The notes under the pieces were generated by a model. It was given only the letters and a program-made list of their open reading frames with translations, did not search any database and was not told the DNA's origin. From Saprospiraceae bacterium (lineage in GTDB: Bacteria; Bacteroidota; Bacteroidia; Chitinophagales; Saprospiraceae): a DNA stretch of 35,767 nucleotides. Below, piece after piece: positions 22,872-32,381 of this stretch. Every line of letters begins with the position of its first letter. Position 1 is the first letter of the stretch. The translations under genes and the position numbers were made by a program. Location: the NCBI GenBank assembly GCA_020631355.1, contig JAHDHL010000049.1, forward strand, positions 1 through 35,767. The letters are read 5' to 3'.

Positions 22872-24173
22872 ATGTCTTGGCTTCAAAAAATAGTATATGT
22901 CTTACTGAATACTCTTGCCAAAACAGTATTTAGGATTTACTTCAAACGGATAACCATCCTTGATAAGGACAGAATTCCAAAGGGAGTGCCCACCATCATT
23001 TCTCCTAACCATCCCAACACAATGGTAGACCCTGTTCTCATGGCAGGGATTCTTCCGGGCTGGATACATTTTCTTGCCAATTATGGACTGTTCAAACATC
23101 CCGTGACACATTTCATCATGTCCAAGCTACTCTTTTCCATTCCTGTGAAAAGGGCCAAGGATGTAGCTCCGGGCGAAAAGGTCAACAATCTGGCTACCAT
23201 CAAGATTTCATCCAAGGTACTCGCCAACAAGGGAACCATATTCATGGGCCCCGAAGCAACAAGCTATTCCTACAAGAGAATCCGTCCGCTTAAGGATGGC
23301 ATAGCACGAATAGCCCTTACAGCAGCCAAGAGTCAAAAATTCAAATCCGGACTTATCATACAACCCATAGGGACCAACTACAGTGACCCGACTGCTTTCC
23401 AGAGCGAAATCATTGTCCGGGTAGGTGAACCCATAAGGATAGATGACTTCGGTATCGATTATCGAAAAGATAAGAATGCCACATCCGAAAAGGTGATGCA
23501 AAAGATTCGGCAGCAGCTGGAAGAAATGACCATCCACACAGAAGATGAAATAGAAGCACAATGTCTGGAATGGATAAGAATGATGGCCTACTCGAATGGT
23601 ACTTACCAAGGTTTTGAGGAACAACTAGATTGGGAAAAGGAGACCATTCCAAAAATCAGGCATATGAGAACCTCCAATCATACCCGATTCGAAATCATTT
23701 GGGAGATGTTGTATGATTATTTCAACATTTTGGGAAATGCACAATTAAAGGATTCAACATTATCGATAAATAATAAGAAACACCATGCATCCCAATTAAT
23801 GGTAATCATGGGTTATCCCATTTACCTCATTGCTCTTTTATTCCATTTCCAATGGAAAATACCTAACCTCATTTTCGAAAAACTCAAATTGTACAAGAGT
23901 TATACAACAATGGTCAAGATACTGACCGGACTCATCATTGTTCCCCTTTGGTATATCATACTTTCCCTAATCATCCTCATCACCCTCAGTACTCCCTATG
24001 CTATACTATGCATAGGATGCATCATCCTATGCGGCACCTTTATCCCCTACTATGAGGAATTCAGAAATACTTTGAATCTGAATAAAAGGTGGTCTTCCTA
24101 TCCCCATCAGGAATCAATGCTGAACCAAAGGAACACATTGGTACAAAAGCTTAAAGAAAACGGCTTGTTATAA
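22872..24173 (+). CDS. Lysophospholipid/glycerol-3-phosphate acyltransferase (PlsC superfamily, SCT1-like)
   Basis: 433 residues. Motif I is NHPNTMVDP at 46-54, with His47 and Asp53 separated by five residues. This is the spacing seen in yeast SCT1/GPT2-type enzymes rather than the HX4D of PlsC. FMGPEATSY (about 124-132) takes the place of motif III, followed by RPLKDGIARIAL. It would transfer a fatty acyl group to a glycerophosphate backbone in phospholipid synthesis. The C-terminal half has two or three membrane segments (about 313-333, 349-372 and 375-396), so it is an inner-membrane protein. GATATTTG ends only a few bases before the start, so the mRNA may be nearly leaderless. Confidence 0.82.
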   Translation: MSWLQKIVYVLLNTLAKTVFRIYFKRITILDKDRIPKGVPTIISPNHPNTMVDPVLMAGILPGWIHFLANYGLFKHPVTHFIMSKLLFSIPVKRAKDVAPGEKVNNLATIKISSKVLANKGTIFMGPEATSYSYKRIRPLKDGIARIALTAAKSQKFKSGLIIQPIGTNYSDPTAFQSEIIVRVGEPIRIDDFGIDYRKDKNATSEKVMQKIRQQLEEMTIHTEDEIEAQCLEWIRMMAYSNGTYQGFEEQLDWEKETIPKIRHMRTSNHTRFEIIWEMLYDYFNILGNAQLKDSTLSINNKKHHASQLMVIMGYPIYLIALLFHFQWKIPNLIFEKLKLYKSYTTMVKILTGLIIVPLWYIILSLIILITLSTPYAILCIGCIILCGTFIPYYEEFRNTLNLNKRWSSYPHQESMLNQRNTLVQKLKENGLL

Positions 24174-24302
24174 ACCTTTCATCCTAAGTCACGTTTTCTA
24201 TCCTACTTGGAGTAATACCTGATATGGGTGATGGTAAGCATGGGTTCCATCAAATCAGTCGAATACTTTCCACTGTATACTTACTACTTGAAATATTATA
24301 CC

Positions 24303-24334
24303 TAATTTTGCAAACCGGTGGTGCAACACACCAC
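24303..24334 (+). promoter_or_regulatory. -7 box and leader hairpin upstream of the IPP isomerase gene
   Basis: TAATTTTG at 24303-24310 matches TAnnTTTG. Immediately after, GTGGTG-CAACA-CACCAC (24318-24334) forms a hairpin that would lie at the very 5' end of the transcript, 15 bases before the start codon. No TTG is seen at the expected -33 distance. Confidence 0.4.
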
Positions 24335-24348
24335 GCAAAGGTCAAACT

Positions 24349-25404
24349 ATGAGCCGACAACCAGAACAAAAAGTCGTTTCTATGCCTTTTACAGACGATC
24401 CTAATGCTTCCTCAAGGAAGACGGATCACATCAACCTGGCTTTCCAATCACAAATCACCCAAGCGACCTTGGATGAACGGTTCTTCTATGAGCCACTCTT
24501 GGCAGCCCACCCTAAAAGGGGCAGCCTGAAGCCATTCCAATTCCTTGGCAAGACCATGAAAACCCCATTATGGGTTTCCAGTATGACCGGAGGTACCGTC
24601 ATGGCCAATACCATCAACCATAATCTGGCAAAGGTGTGCAAGGAATTCGGTATGGGAATGGGATTGGGTTCCTGTAGGCAATTATTGAGGAGTGACGAAT
24701 ACCTTAAGGATTTCGATGTCAGGAATCTGATTGGGGAGCATCTTCCACTGTATGCGAATTTGGGTATTGCCCAATTGGAGCAGTTGTTGGATAATAACGA
24801 GACTTACCTCATCGATAACCTCTTGGATAAGCTGAGAGCTGATGGTCTGATCATTCATATCAATCCCTTACAGGAATGGTTACAACCAGAGGGTGACCGT
24901 TTCAAGTATCCTCCGATTGAAACCATCATGAGATTGATGGATATCGTGGAATATCCCATCATCGTCAAGGAAGTCGGGCAAGGATTCGGGTATCATAGCC
25001 TGAAGACCCTGCTGCAACTCCCAATCGAAGCATTGGATTTTGCTGCCAATGGAGGTACGAATTTCGCTAAGCTAGAGCTTCTGAGGAGTGATACAACCAA
25101 GCAACACATCTTCGAACCCGTAGCTCATGTTGGTCATTCGGCTGCAGAAATGGTACACCTGACTAACACCATCATAGAAGAATTAGGTACGAAAGTACGT
25201 TGTAAGCAAGTTATTATTTCAGGAGGCATCAAGACATTCCTAGATGGCTACTACCTGACTGAAAAACTGAATACATCTGCTGTCTATGGCCAAGCTTCCA
25301 GTTTCCTGAAGCATGCCATGGATGATTACGACACCCTATACCACTATGTTGACGCACAGGTACAAGGCCTCGAACTGGCCAATGCCTTTTTGAAAGTCAG
25401 ATAA
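24349..25404 (+). CDS. fni: Type 2 isopentenyl-diphosphate delta-isomerase (FMN/NADPH-dependent)
   Basis: 351 residues, cytosolic flavoenzyme that interconverts isopentenyl and dimethylallyl diphosphate. Signatures are RKTDHI at 23-28, MTGG at 79-82, HINPLQEWLQPEGDR at 170-184, KEVGQGFG at 207-214 and GGTNFAK at 235-241, with IISGGIKT near the C-terminal phosphate-binding region. Length and order fit IDI-2. An alternative start at Met12 is possible, since the family core begins at RKTDH. It heads a same-strand block with HMG-CoA reductase (65 bases on) and a GHMP kinase, which places it in the mevalonate pathway. Confidence 0.93.
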   Translation: MSRQPEQKVVSMPFTDDPNASSRKTDHINLAFQSQITQATLDERFFYEPLLAAHPKRGSLKPFQFLGKTMKTPLWVSSMTGGTVMANTINHNLAKVCKEFGMGMGLGSCRQLLRSDEYLKDFDVRNLIGEHLPLYANLGIAQLEQLLDNNETYLIDNLLDKLRADGLIIHINPLQEWLQPEGDRFKYPPIETIMRLMDIVEYPIIVKEVGQGFGYHSLKTLLQLPIEALDFAANGGTNFAKLELLRSDTTKQHIFEPVAHVGHSAAEMVHLTNTIIEELGTKVRCKQVIISGGIKTFLDGYYLTEKLNTSAVYGQASSFLKHAMDDYDTLYHYVDAQVQGLELANAFLKVR

Positions 25405-25469
25405 TATGGGGTATCTTTCATTGTTAGAATCATCAATGTTGTCGGACACTACTAAATCTGACTGAATCA

Positions 25470-26810
25470 ATGGAACAAAAGAATAGTAAATCCATATCTG
25501 GTTTTTCCAAGTTATCCAAGGATGAAAAAATCCAATGGATAGCACAACACTTCTACGAGAACACAGACGAAGTGACCAAGGATTTGAAGCGTTTCTGGCA
25601 AGCGGATGAGGATTTGCAGAAAACCATTGATGGTTTTAGTGAGAATACGATCAGTAATTTCATTTTCCCATTCGGAGTGGCACCCAATTTCGTCATCAAT
25701 GGTGAAACCTATTGTGTGCCTATGGTCATTGAGGAAAGTTCTGTGGTAGCTGCAGCTTCCAGTGCAGCCAAATTCTGGTTCAACAGAGGTGGCTTCAAGG
25801 CAGAAATCATTGATACCGTAAAAATCGGACAAGTCCACTTCACTTGGAAAGGGGACTTCGAACAATTACAATCCCATTTTCCGGCCATCCAACAACAATT
25901 ACTGGATGACACCAGCCACATCACAGCCAATATGCGGAAGCGTGGTGGAGGTGTTCTGAAAATCGAGTTATTGAATATGACCGATTCGGAACCGGATTAC
26001 TACCAACTTAGGGTTTCATTCGAAACCTGTGATAGTATGGGAGCCAATTTCATCAATTCCGTTTTGGAGGAATTCGGGAGGTCACTGAAACATTTCATTG
26101 CGAATTGTAATGGAATAGAAGAAAAGGACTGTACCATCATCATGGCTATCCTCTCCAACTATACCCCTGATTGTCTGGTACGGGTCAGTGTGGAATCCAA
26201 AATTGAGGATTTGGGACAATTCCCGGGAATGGATGCTGTTACCTTTGCTCAAAAATTCCATAAGGCTATCCGCATCGCAACCATTGACCCTTACAGGGCC
26301 ACTACCCATAATAAGGGAATTTTCAACGGGATTGATGCTGTTGTTTTGGCTACGGCCAATGATTTCCGTGCGATTGAGGCCAATGGTCACACCTATGCTG
26401 CAAGGGATGGTCAATATCGTAGCCTCAGCTCCTGTTCGATTGAGGATGGTACATTCAGATTCTGGATGGACATCCCATTGACTGTGGGTACGGTAGGTGG
26501 ATTAACCAAACTACATCCACTAGCCAAACGTTCATTGGAGATGCTGGGTCATCCATCTGCTAGGGAACTTATGGGTATCATTGCTGCTGTGGGTCTCGCC
26601 CAGAATTTTGCTGCTGTCCGTTCACTTGTCACCACCGGCATACAAAAGGGGCATATGAAGATGCATTTGATGAATGTCCTCAATCACCTCAGTGCCAATG
26701 AGGAGGAAATCGAAGCAGCTACCATTCATTTTGAATGTCATCACATTTCATTCTCATCCGTTAGGGATTTCCTGGATGCAAAAAGAAAGGAGAAAGTACT
26801 CCATTCCTAA
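25470..26810 (+). CDS. mvaA: Hydroxymethylglutaryl-CoA reductase, class II type
   Basis: 446 residues, soluble, without the membrane anchor of class I enzymes. Signatures are ENTISNF at 58-64, PMVIEESSVVAAASSAAK at 84-101 with the catalytic Glu (88/89), the catalytic Lys282 in HNKGIFNGID, Asp298 in ATANDF, and His395 in KGHMKMH. All four catalytic residues are present. It reduces HMG-CoA to mevalonate, the committing step of isoprenoid synthesis. In this operon context a biosynthetic role is likely, although class II enzymes also include degradative ones. Confidence 0.93.
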   Translation: MEQKNSKSISGFSKLSKDEKIQWIAQHFYENTDEVTKDLKRFWQADEDLQKTIDGFSENTISNFIFPFGVAPNFVINGETYCVPMVIEESSVVAAASSAAKFWFNRGGFKAEIIDTVKIGQVHFTWKGDFEQLQSHFPAIQQQLLDDTSHITANMRKRGGGVLKIELLNMTDSEPDYYQLRVSFETCDSMGANFINSVLEEFGRSLKHFIANCNGIEEKDCTIIMAILSNYTPDCLVRVSVESKIEDLGQFPGMDAVTFAQKFHKAIRIATIDPYRATTHNKGIFNGIDAVVLATANDFRAIEANGHTYAARDGQYRSLSSCSIEDGTFRFWMDIPLTVGTVGGLTKLHPLAKRSLEMLGHPSARELMGIIAAVGLAQNFAAVRSLVTTGIQKGHMKMHLMNVLNHLSANEEEIEAATIHFECHHISFSSVRDFLDAKRKEKVLHS

Positions 26811-26969
26811 ACAGGACTTAGGATCAGGGCCATTCCTTACTACCGCTTTTCATCCAATTGTCAGGTAAAAACTTTCTTACGTCTTTCCCCATAGGTTCTC
26901 GAAAGAAAAATGTATTTTAGGCATCCTTTCGGCCTATTGGCCTAACTCATTATCCGTAACTAACCAACA

Positions 26970-27902
26970 TTGATAGAACATACTGCCATAGAGACATTCC
27001 GAGCGAACGGAAAACTTTTATTATCCGGCGAATATGTCGTTTTGGACGGCGCCATGGCCTTGGCCGTTCCTACCCGTTATGGTCAGGATATGGTCGTGAG
27101 CCAATCGAAGCATCAGGGATTACATTGGCAGAGTCTTGACCACGAAGGTAAGGTATGGTTTGATGGACAATTCAACCTGGATGGAGAGTATATCAAGGGC
27201 AATGATGAGGGCGTGGGGAAAACACTGGAGCAGATGTTCCAGTATATCAGAACCATCCATCAGGATTTTTTCAAGGATAAGAATGGCTTCAGTATTAAGA
27301 CACATCTTGATTTCCCTAGAAATTGGGGACTGGGAAGTAGTTCTACGATGATTTACAATCTGGCACAATGGGCCAATGTGGATGCATTCCTTTTATTGGA
27401 GAATTCAATGGGAGGCTCTGGTTATGATATTGCATGTGCGGGTGCCAACTACCCTATTCTTTACCAAATACAATTCAAGACTCCCTTTACACGGAATGCC
27501 TATTTCGACCCTCCGTTCAAGGATCAATTGTATTTCATTTATTTGGGTAAGAAACAGAATAGTCGCTCGGGAATCAAGCATTACAGGGACAAGGTTGGCG
27601 ACCAACCACAACTCATCAGTAATATTTCCATCATAACGAATCGGATGTTGAGTGCCACGACCATCAGTGAGTTCCAATCCTTGGTCAAACATCATGAAAA
27701 GATGATTTCTTCCATCATCAATTTACCCCGCATCAAGAAAGAACGCTTCGATGATTATTGGGGACAGGTAAAATCCCTTGGTGCATGGGGCGGTGATTTT
27801 ATCATGGCAACCAGTAAAAAAAGTCGAGAGGAGACAGAAATGTATTTTAAGGCCAAAGGTTACGATGTATTTTTTGCTTATGATGAATTAATCTTAACTT
27901 AG
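26970..27902 (+). CDS. GYDIA-family GHMP kinase (mevalonate-pathway kinase)
   Basis: 310 residues from a TTG at 26970. An in-frame stop at 26961 rules out any earlier ATG, and the next ATG (26970+81) would remove the conserved GKLLLSGEYVVL motif, so a UUG start is required. The GHMP ATP-binding loop is WGLGSSST at 119-126, the family signature SGYDIACA is at 150-157, and motif 3 GAWGGDFIMA is at 271-280. By context it probably phosphorylates mevalonate or phosphomevalonate, but which step is not established. It lies 159 bases after HMG-CoA reductase. Confidence 0.85.
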   Translation: MIEHTAIETFRANGKLLLSGEYVVLDGAMALAVPTRYGQDMVVSQSKHQGLHWQSLDHEGKVWFDGQFNLDGEYIKGNDEGVGKTLEQMFQYIRTIHQDFFKDKNGFSIKTHLDFPRNWGLGSSSTMIYNLAQWANVDAFLLLENSMGGSGYDIACAGANYPILYQIQFKTPFTRNAYFDPPFKDQLYFIYLGKKQNSRSGIKHYRDKVGDQPQLISNISIITNRMLSATTISEFQSLVKHHEKMISSIINLPRIKKERFDDYWGQVKSLGAWGGDFIMATSKKSREETEMYFKAKGYDVFFAYDELILT

Positions 27903-28016
27903 TGAATAGTGAATCTTAAAACCGATGATTTTGAATCGTTTGGTTTTAATTCATTACGAATTCTTTTTGCGTCTAATTCCCAGCTCCCATATTTTCCAAC
28001 GCAATATTCGTATGCC

Positions 28017-29219
28017 ATGTCATTAAGGAAATTGATTTCATATTTATTTGCCAGTCTATTTTTCATCCATTCTCTTTCTGCACAAAATATTGATTCATAT
28101 AGAAATGGATACATCGTCCTTGATGGAAGTGATGAAAAAATAAAAGGAATCATCCAAAATGGGGACTGGGAAGAAACACCTTCCAAAATTATTTTCGGAG
28201 ATCAAAAAAGAACATATCCGATTTCATCATTAAGTGGTTTCGGTATCATTGCTGATGATGGTTCTGAACAGCATTTCACCAAGTCCGAAATAGAACTCGA
28301 AACTTCGCCTTATCTGGATGAATTATTAGAATGCGATAACCAATTCAACATTGAAAGAAAAACGGTATTCCTTAGAATTCTCCAAAAAGGAGATATTTCA
28401 TTATTCGAACATATTAGCGGAAAAAGACATCATTTTTTTATTCAGAAAAAAAATGAAAAACTCATCACATTATTATATAAGAAATTCAGACAATGCATTG
28501 ACACAAATATCTATCACCCAAAAAATAAAAATACCTACCAAAACCAATTAAGCCAACTATTCAAAAATTGCGAATCCTTATCAGAAGGCCACTTCACTAC
28601 ATTAAAATATACGTCTTCCAGAATCATTGGATTAATTAATAAATATAATGAATGCCAATCATTACAAACGGATATCCAATTCAAGAAAAAGAAAGCTCGG
28701 ATTAAGATCAATTCTTTTGTTGGAATCAGTCATATTAATAATAGGTATAACGATATCGAACCTTACGAACCATTTAATACCCGTATCAATTCTGCGGTTA
28801 CTGCTGGCTTAAGGATGGAATTCTTTTCTCCTAAAAGCAACAATACCGTTTCGTTTATCCTTGGCATGGGTTACAGACATGGAAATTCGAAAGACGCTAC
28901 TTTTTCCACCAACTTACTCACACTTACGCCGGACCATTTAAGAAATTTGGAAGCACATCTTCTTGTTAGGAAATACATCAGGAATAAACCTCAATTTTCA
29001 TTTGCCCTCGGACTCAGTGGTTCTTATAATTTGGTTAGGGAAATTCAGGGCAAATACAGGCTTGGCCCCAGAACAGACATCAACTATTCCATTGGAGTCC
29101 TTGATATTTATGGTTCCTATTCTTTCATGTATGGCGTAATCCCCTTGTATAGAATCAGTGCATTCAGACACCATCTGGAACTTGGTATTTCCTATACTAT
29201 TTTTGATAATAAAAAATAA
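28017..29219 (+). CDS. Probable outer-membrane beta-barrel protein
   Basis: 400 residues from the ATG at 28017. The longer frame from a GTG at 27909 adds 36 residues before a clear signal peptide (LISYLFASLFFIHSLSAQ), so the internal start is chosen. Residues about 25-110 form a small beta domain (GYIVLDGSDEKIKGIIQNG) common at the N-terminus of Bacteroidota barrel proteins. A helical charged region follows. The last 170 residues alternate hydrophobic/polar strands (IKINSFVGISHINNRY, HHLELGISYTIF), typical of an 8-12-stranded PorT/OmpA-like barrel. Function unknown. A+T-richer than the mevalonate genes before it. Confidence 0.65.
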   Translation: MSLRKLISYLFASLFFIHSLSAQNIDSYRNGYIVLDGSDEKIKGIIQNGDWEETPSKIIFGDQKRTYPISSLSGFGIIADDGSEQHFTKSEIELETSPYLDELLECDNQFNIERKTVFLRILQKGDISLFEHISGKRHHFFIQKKNEKLITLLYKKFRQCIDTNIYHPKNKNTYQNQLSQLFKNCESLSEGHFTTLKYTSSRIIGLINKYNECQSLQTDIQFKKKKARIKINSFVGISHINNRYNDIEPYEPFNTRINSAVTAGLRMEFFSPKSNNTVSFILGMGYRHGNSKDATFSTNLLTLTPDHLRNLEAHLLVRKYIRNKPQFSFALGLSGSYNLVREIQGKYRLGPRTDINYSIGVLDIYGSYSFMYGVIPLYRISAFRHHLELGISYTIFDNKK

Positions 29220-29220
29220 A

Positions 29221-29250
29221 TAGGGCCAGCATCAAAAAATACTAGCCCTA
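29221..29250 (-). terminator. Terminator between the barrel gene and the large T9SS gene
   Basis: TAGGGCCAG pairs with CTAGCCCTA (one mismatch) across a 12-base loop. On the minus strand it is followed by TTTATTTTTT, so it mainly serves the 969-residue protein gene. It may also act on the plus strand. Confidence 0.65.
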
Positions 29251-29279
29251 GGGATATATTATTAAAATAATATAAAAAT

Positions 29280-32189
29280 CTATTTTAGAATAATCTTACC
29301 TGTAGCAATCGGTATATTATCTTTTTGTAATTTATAGAAATAAATTCCAGTATTCACCCCCCCTTTATCCAATTGAAATGAATTGGGGAGTTGTCGTTTC
29401 CGTTTCAGCTCCCGTCCCATTATATCATATAAAACTAAATCGAGATTATTTATTTCCCCACCAATTTCAAAATTAACATCACCGGAAGACGGATTCGGAA
29501 ATACCTTTACAAAATCCACACCCATTAAATCATTGGTCATGTCTACCAAATCTATGATAAAATAATCTTCTCCGACCGTATGGAATGTTTCATTTGTTAT
29601 TATAGGTTCATTAAAATCAAAATAAATACCTGCTGAATTATATATAACTGTCCCTATGGGATTATTGGATACCTGATCAATTTCAAATTTTATGAATCCA
29701 TTGGAGGCCGGTTCATTGACAAAACTATCCGGAAGCATGATATCATCAAATCTAAAAATTAATTCTCCGTCATCTTCGATAGTCATCTCATAATCATGGC
29801 TACTACTGATATTCCGAATTGTGGTAATATCCAAGAATTCAGAAATCAAATCCTTGACAATAACGGTGTGTGCCGTATCCGTACCTGTATTCTGAAATCG
29901 AATCATGTACTCAAGATTATCCGTTTGTTCGATATAGTGTTCTGCTTGGTATCCTACCGGGAATGCAATCTTATCATTGGGATCGAAAGGACCGACATTA
30001 GGACGGCACTCAATGGATAAATATTCCTCCTCCGAATAATCCCCAAACTGTGATATGATTCCGGTACTAAAGGGAGAACCGGGTGTTTCGACACAACCCT
30101 CCACCACAACGGATTCATATATGGAATTACTAGGATGGGCTTCTGTCTGAAGGACCCTTGCCATAAAAGATACTCCGCTTGTGGGATACTTCATGGTTAC
30201 ATTTTCCCCGGCATCGAGCTGCACATCACCTTGGTCTTTCATGATATGATCCTCAAAAACATAGAATGCCCTAGAATTGGTCATATCGAATAAGCCGACA
30301 TTCTCAATGATGACTGCCATGGAATCCCCCTCGCAGACAGCTGAGATAGCTACTTCCGAGCCATCCCATTCAGGCAGGGGTTCAGTACAGGTGGTATCCG
30401 GATAGATATGAGCCTTATTGCAATGATTCTGCCCCAATACAACGTCATTACACCCCACATAGGCCCTTATCCCAAAACCATTACACTCCAATGCATCGAT
30501 ATCCCCTAAATCGAACACCAAGAAATTACCCGTTTGTGTTGTCGGAGGAATCGTTGAAGAAACATAGGTCATATAAGGATCAAGGGTCACCTCCACATAA
30601 GCATCAGTCGCAGGGAGATCTCCTTGGTTACAATAACTCACAATCAATAGATTATCCTGGCAGCGTACAAGCCTAGGACTTGAAATATCAACTTTCAGTC
30701 GAGGGCAATCAAAAGATGTCCTGACTCCGAAGTCATTAAGACTACTCACCCAAAAAGTTCCATCTATCACAACATTGTGTCCATCCGGCTGGCAGCTCGT
30801 ATCCCAATTCTCACTCGGAGGATAGATATTCACATCATAGGTTCCTATCGGGCATTCTATCTGGTAATTTCCTTGCCAATCAGTAATGCCATAATAGGTT
30901 TCGGCCCCTTGGGCCACCACTATCCAACCATTCGTTCCACTTTCAAAGTAATCCTTATTACAATCGTTATCCTCATCCAAATATAACTGCCCCTCAATGA
31001 AGTAACTTCCATCCAGTAATCCTTGAGCGTTGGTTCTCATGATTCCTCCTCCCTTGGACCATTCCTCCTGATTCCCCCATCGCCACATTCCACAAACGAC
31101 ACTATATGTATCATCCTCCTCCACATACACCTGCAATCCCCTTCCGATGAAATAGGGGAATTCTCTTTCATAAACAATATTCATTGTAGCATCAATCCTC
31201 ACTAATCTCCCCCTGTAATACAAATCCTCTCCATAAAAATCCGAATCCAAATGAGCCCCTGAGATAATGAAACCATCGTTCAGTCCTTGTGGTGTTTCCA
31301 TTTCCTTGACATCATAAGCATGGAAGTCGGGATAATGTTGGGTACTCTGTACACCATTCAAAGGATCTATGAATACGAGGTTCGTACCATCTGTTGCACG
31401 TCCCACCGTTAACAAGTTACCATCGGAAGTCTGGATAATGGTTTCCGGATAGTCCTTATTAGCACCCGTATTCATGACGAACTCATTGATAGCGCTGCCA
31501 GCGTTATTTGTGATGATGGCAACACCTCTATATGGGCTTCCTTTATTGTACCCTGTCAAGGCATACCATCCGTTATCCATCTCGATTACATCGGAAATAA
31601 TGTAATCTATTTGGCTCTCTGGTCCTGTATTGAAATAGGATTGCACCCAAATCACATTACCCAGATTATCCAACTTCATCATATGGGGAATATCATAACC
31701 GTTGGAGGCTCCGCCAACCGCCACTATTATATCCCCATTGCTATCCTCAATGATTGCCGCATCAATCCTATACCAGGATAGGATGGGAATTTCGGGATAG
31801 ACCCGGGTCCAAATCAAATCACCCGCATCATCCATACGGGAGAGTGTCAACACATCGGTGGAAGTATTCGTCTGCCGCACACCCACGGTGATGAAATCAC
31901 CATTGGAAGCTACTGCAATATCGTGGAGGAATACCTTTTCATCAGAATGATAGTATTCATCCCAAACCAAATCCAATTCGTCATTCGTCCTCATTAGGTT
32001 GAAGCCGGGATTCGCATCGTCCAAATAATTCCTTCCCTTACCCCCCAGAATGAATCCACCATCCAAGGTTTTATATCCGGCAGGTATGTATAAGGTATCG
32101 TAATTGAATAATTCTATTTCGCTTTGGGCATACCCTGCCCAGCAATACATCATTAGGATGCAAATCAAAGTGATCGTCTTTTTCATCAT
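29280..32189 (-). CDS. Large T9SS-secreted protein with DUF7619-like domain
   Basis: 969 residues with a signal peptide ending YCWAGYAQ (residue 22). Residues about 30-390 look like a beta-propeller built from repeated units of the GDIIVAVGG / GNLLTVGRATDG / GFIISGAH type. A carboxypeptidase-like or SdrD-B-like beta domain with Cys pairs follows (about 396-500). A DUF11/DUF7619-type module spans about 735-880 (FDPNDKIAFPVGY, MIRFQNTGTDTAHTVIV, IYFDFNEPIITNE). The type A sorting domain is about 893-969 (KVFPNPSSGDVNFEI). This is a typical large cell-surface or secreted Saprospiria protein. No catalytic site is visible, so adhesion or matrix binding is only a guess. Confidence 0.82.
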   Translation of the reverse strand: MMKKTITLICILMMYCWAGYAQSEIELFNYDTLYIPAGYKTLDGGFILGGKGRNYLDDANPGFNLMRTNDELDLVWDEYYHSDEKVFLHDIAVASNGDFITVGVRQTNTSTDVLTLSRMDDAGDLIWTRVYPEIPILSWYRIDAAIIEDSNGDIIVAVGGASNGYDIPHMMKLDNLGNVIWVQSYFNTGPESQIDYIISDVIEMDNGWYALTGYNKGSPYRGVAIITNNAGSAINEFVMNTGANKDYPETIIQTSDGNLLTVGRATDGTNLVFIDPLNGVQSTQHYPDFHAYDVKEMETPQGLNDGFIISGAHLDSDFYGEDLYYRGRLVRIDATMNIVYEREFPYFIGRGLQVYVEEDDTYSVVCGMWRWGNQEEWSKGGGIMRTNAQGLLDGSYFIEGQLYLDEDNDCNKDYFESGTNGWIVVAQGAETYYGITDWQGNYQIECPIGTYDVNIYPPSENWDTSCQPDGHNVVIDGTFWVSSLNDFGVRTSFDCPRLKVDISSPRLVRCQDNLLIVSYCNQGDLPATDAYVEVTLDPYMTYVSSTIPPTTQTGNFLVFDLGDIDALECNGFGIRAYVGCNDVVLGQNHCNKAHIYPDTTCTEPLPEWDGSEVAISAVCEGDSMAVIIENVGLFDMTNSRAFYVFEDHIMKDQGDVQLDAGENVTMKYPTSGVSFMARVLQTEAHPSNSIYESVVVEGCVETPGSPFSTGIISQFGDYSEEEYLSIECRPNVGPFDPNDKIAFPVGYQAEHYIEQTDNLEYMIRFQNTGTDTAHTVIVKDLISEFLDITTIRNISSSHDYEMTIEDDGELIFRFDDIMLPDSFVNEPASNGFIKFEIDQVSNNPIGTVIYNSAGIYFDFNEPIITNETFHTVGEDYFIIDLVDMTNDLMGVDFVKVFPNPSSGDVNFEIGGEINNLDLVLYDIMGRELKRKRQLPNSFQLDKGGVNTGIYFYKLQKDNIPIATGKIILK

Positions 32190-32262
32190 TATATTTTCAC
32201 ATTATTAGTTTGAGTAGATGTTCAAGATCGTATCCAGATTCAGCTTTTGAAGATACTTAAGG

Positions 32263-32293
32263 CAAATATGAATACCGCCTTGATAAAAAACAA
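32263..32293 (-). promoter_or_regulatory. Promoter of the large T9SS protein gene
   Basis: On the minus strand, TTG (32291-32293), a 20-base spacer and CATATTTG (32263-32270, 7 of 8 bases of the TAnnTTTG box), the same geometry as the promoter at 14349-14379. Confidence 0.5.
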
Positions 32294-32381
32294 TAACAAA
32301 TTTGTATATTCCTAAACAATTAAACACATTAAACAACCTACAAAACCTTATTAATCAATAAATTAAGTCAATATTCCTAAA

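Noticed and set aside
27909-28016. 36-residue N-terminal extension of the barrel protein from GTG
   Set aside because: The signal peptide begins at the ATG at 28017, and an extension would bury it.
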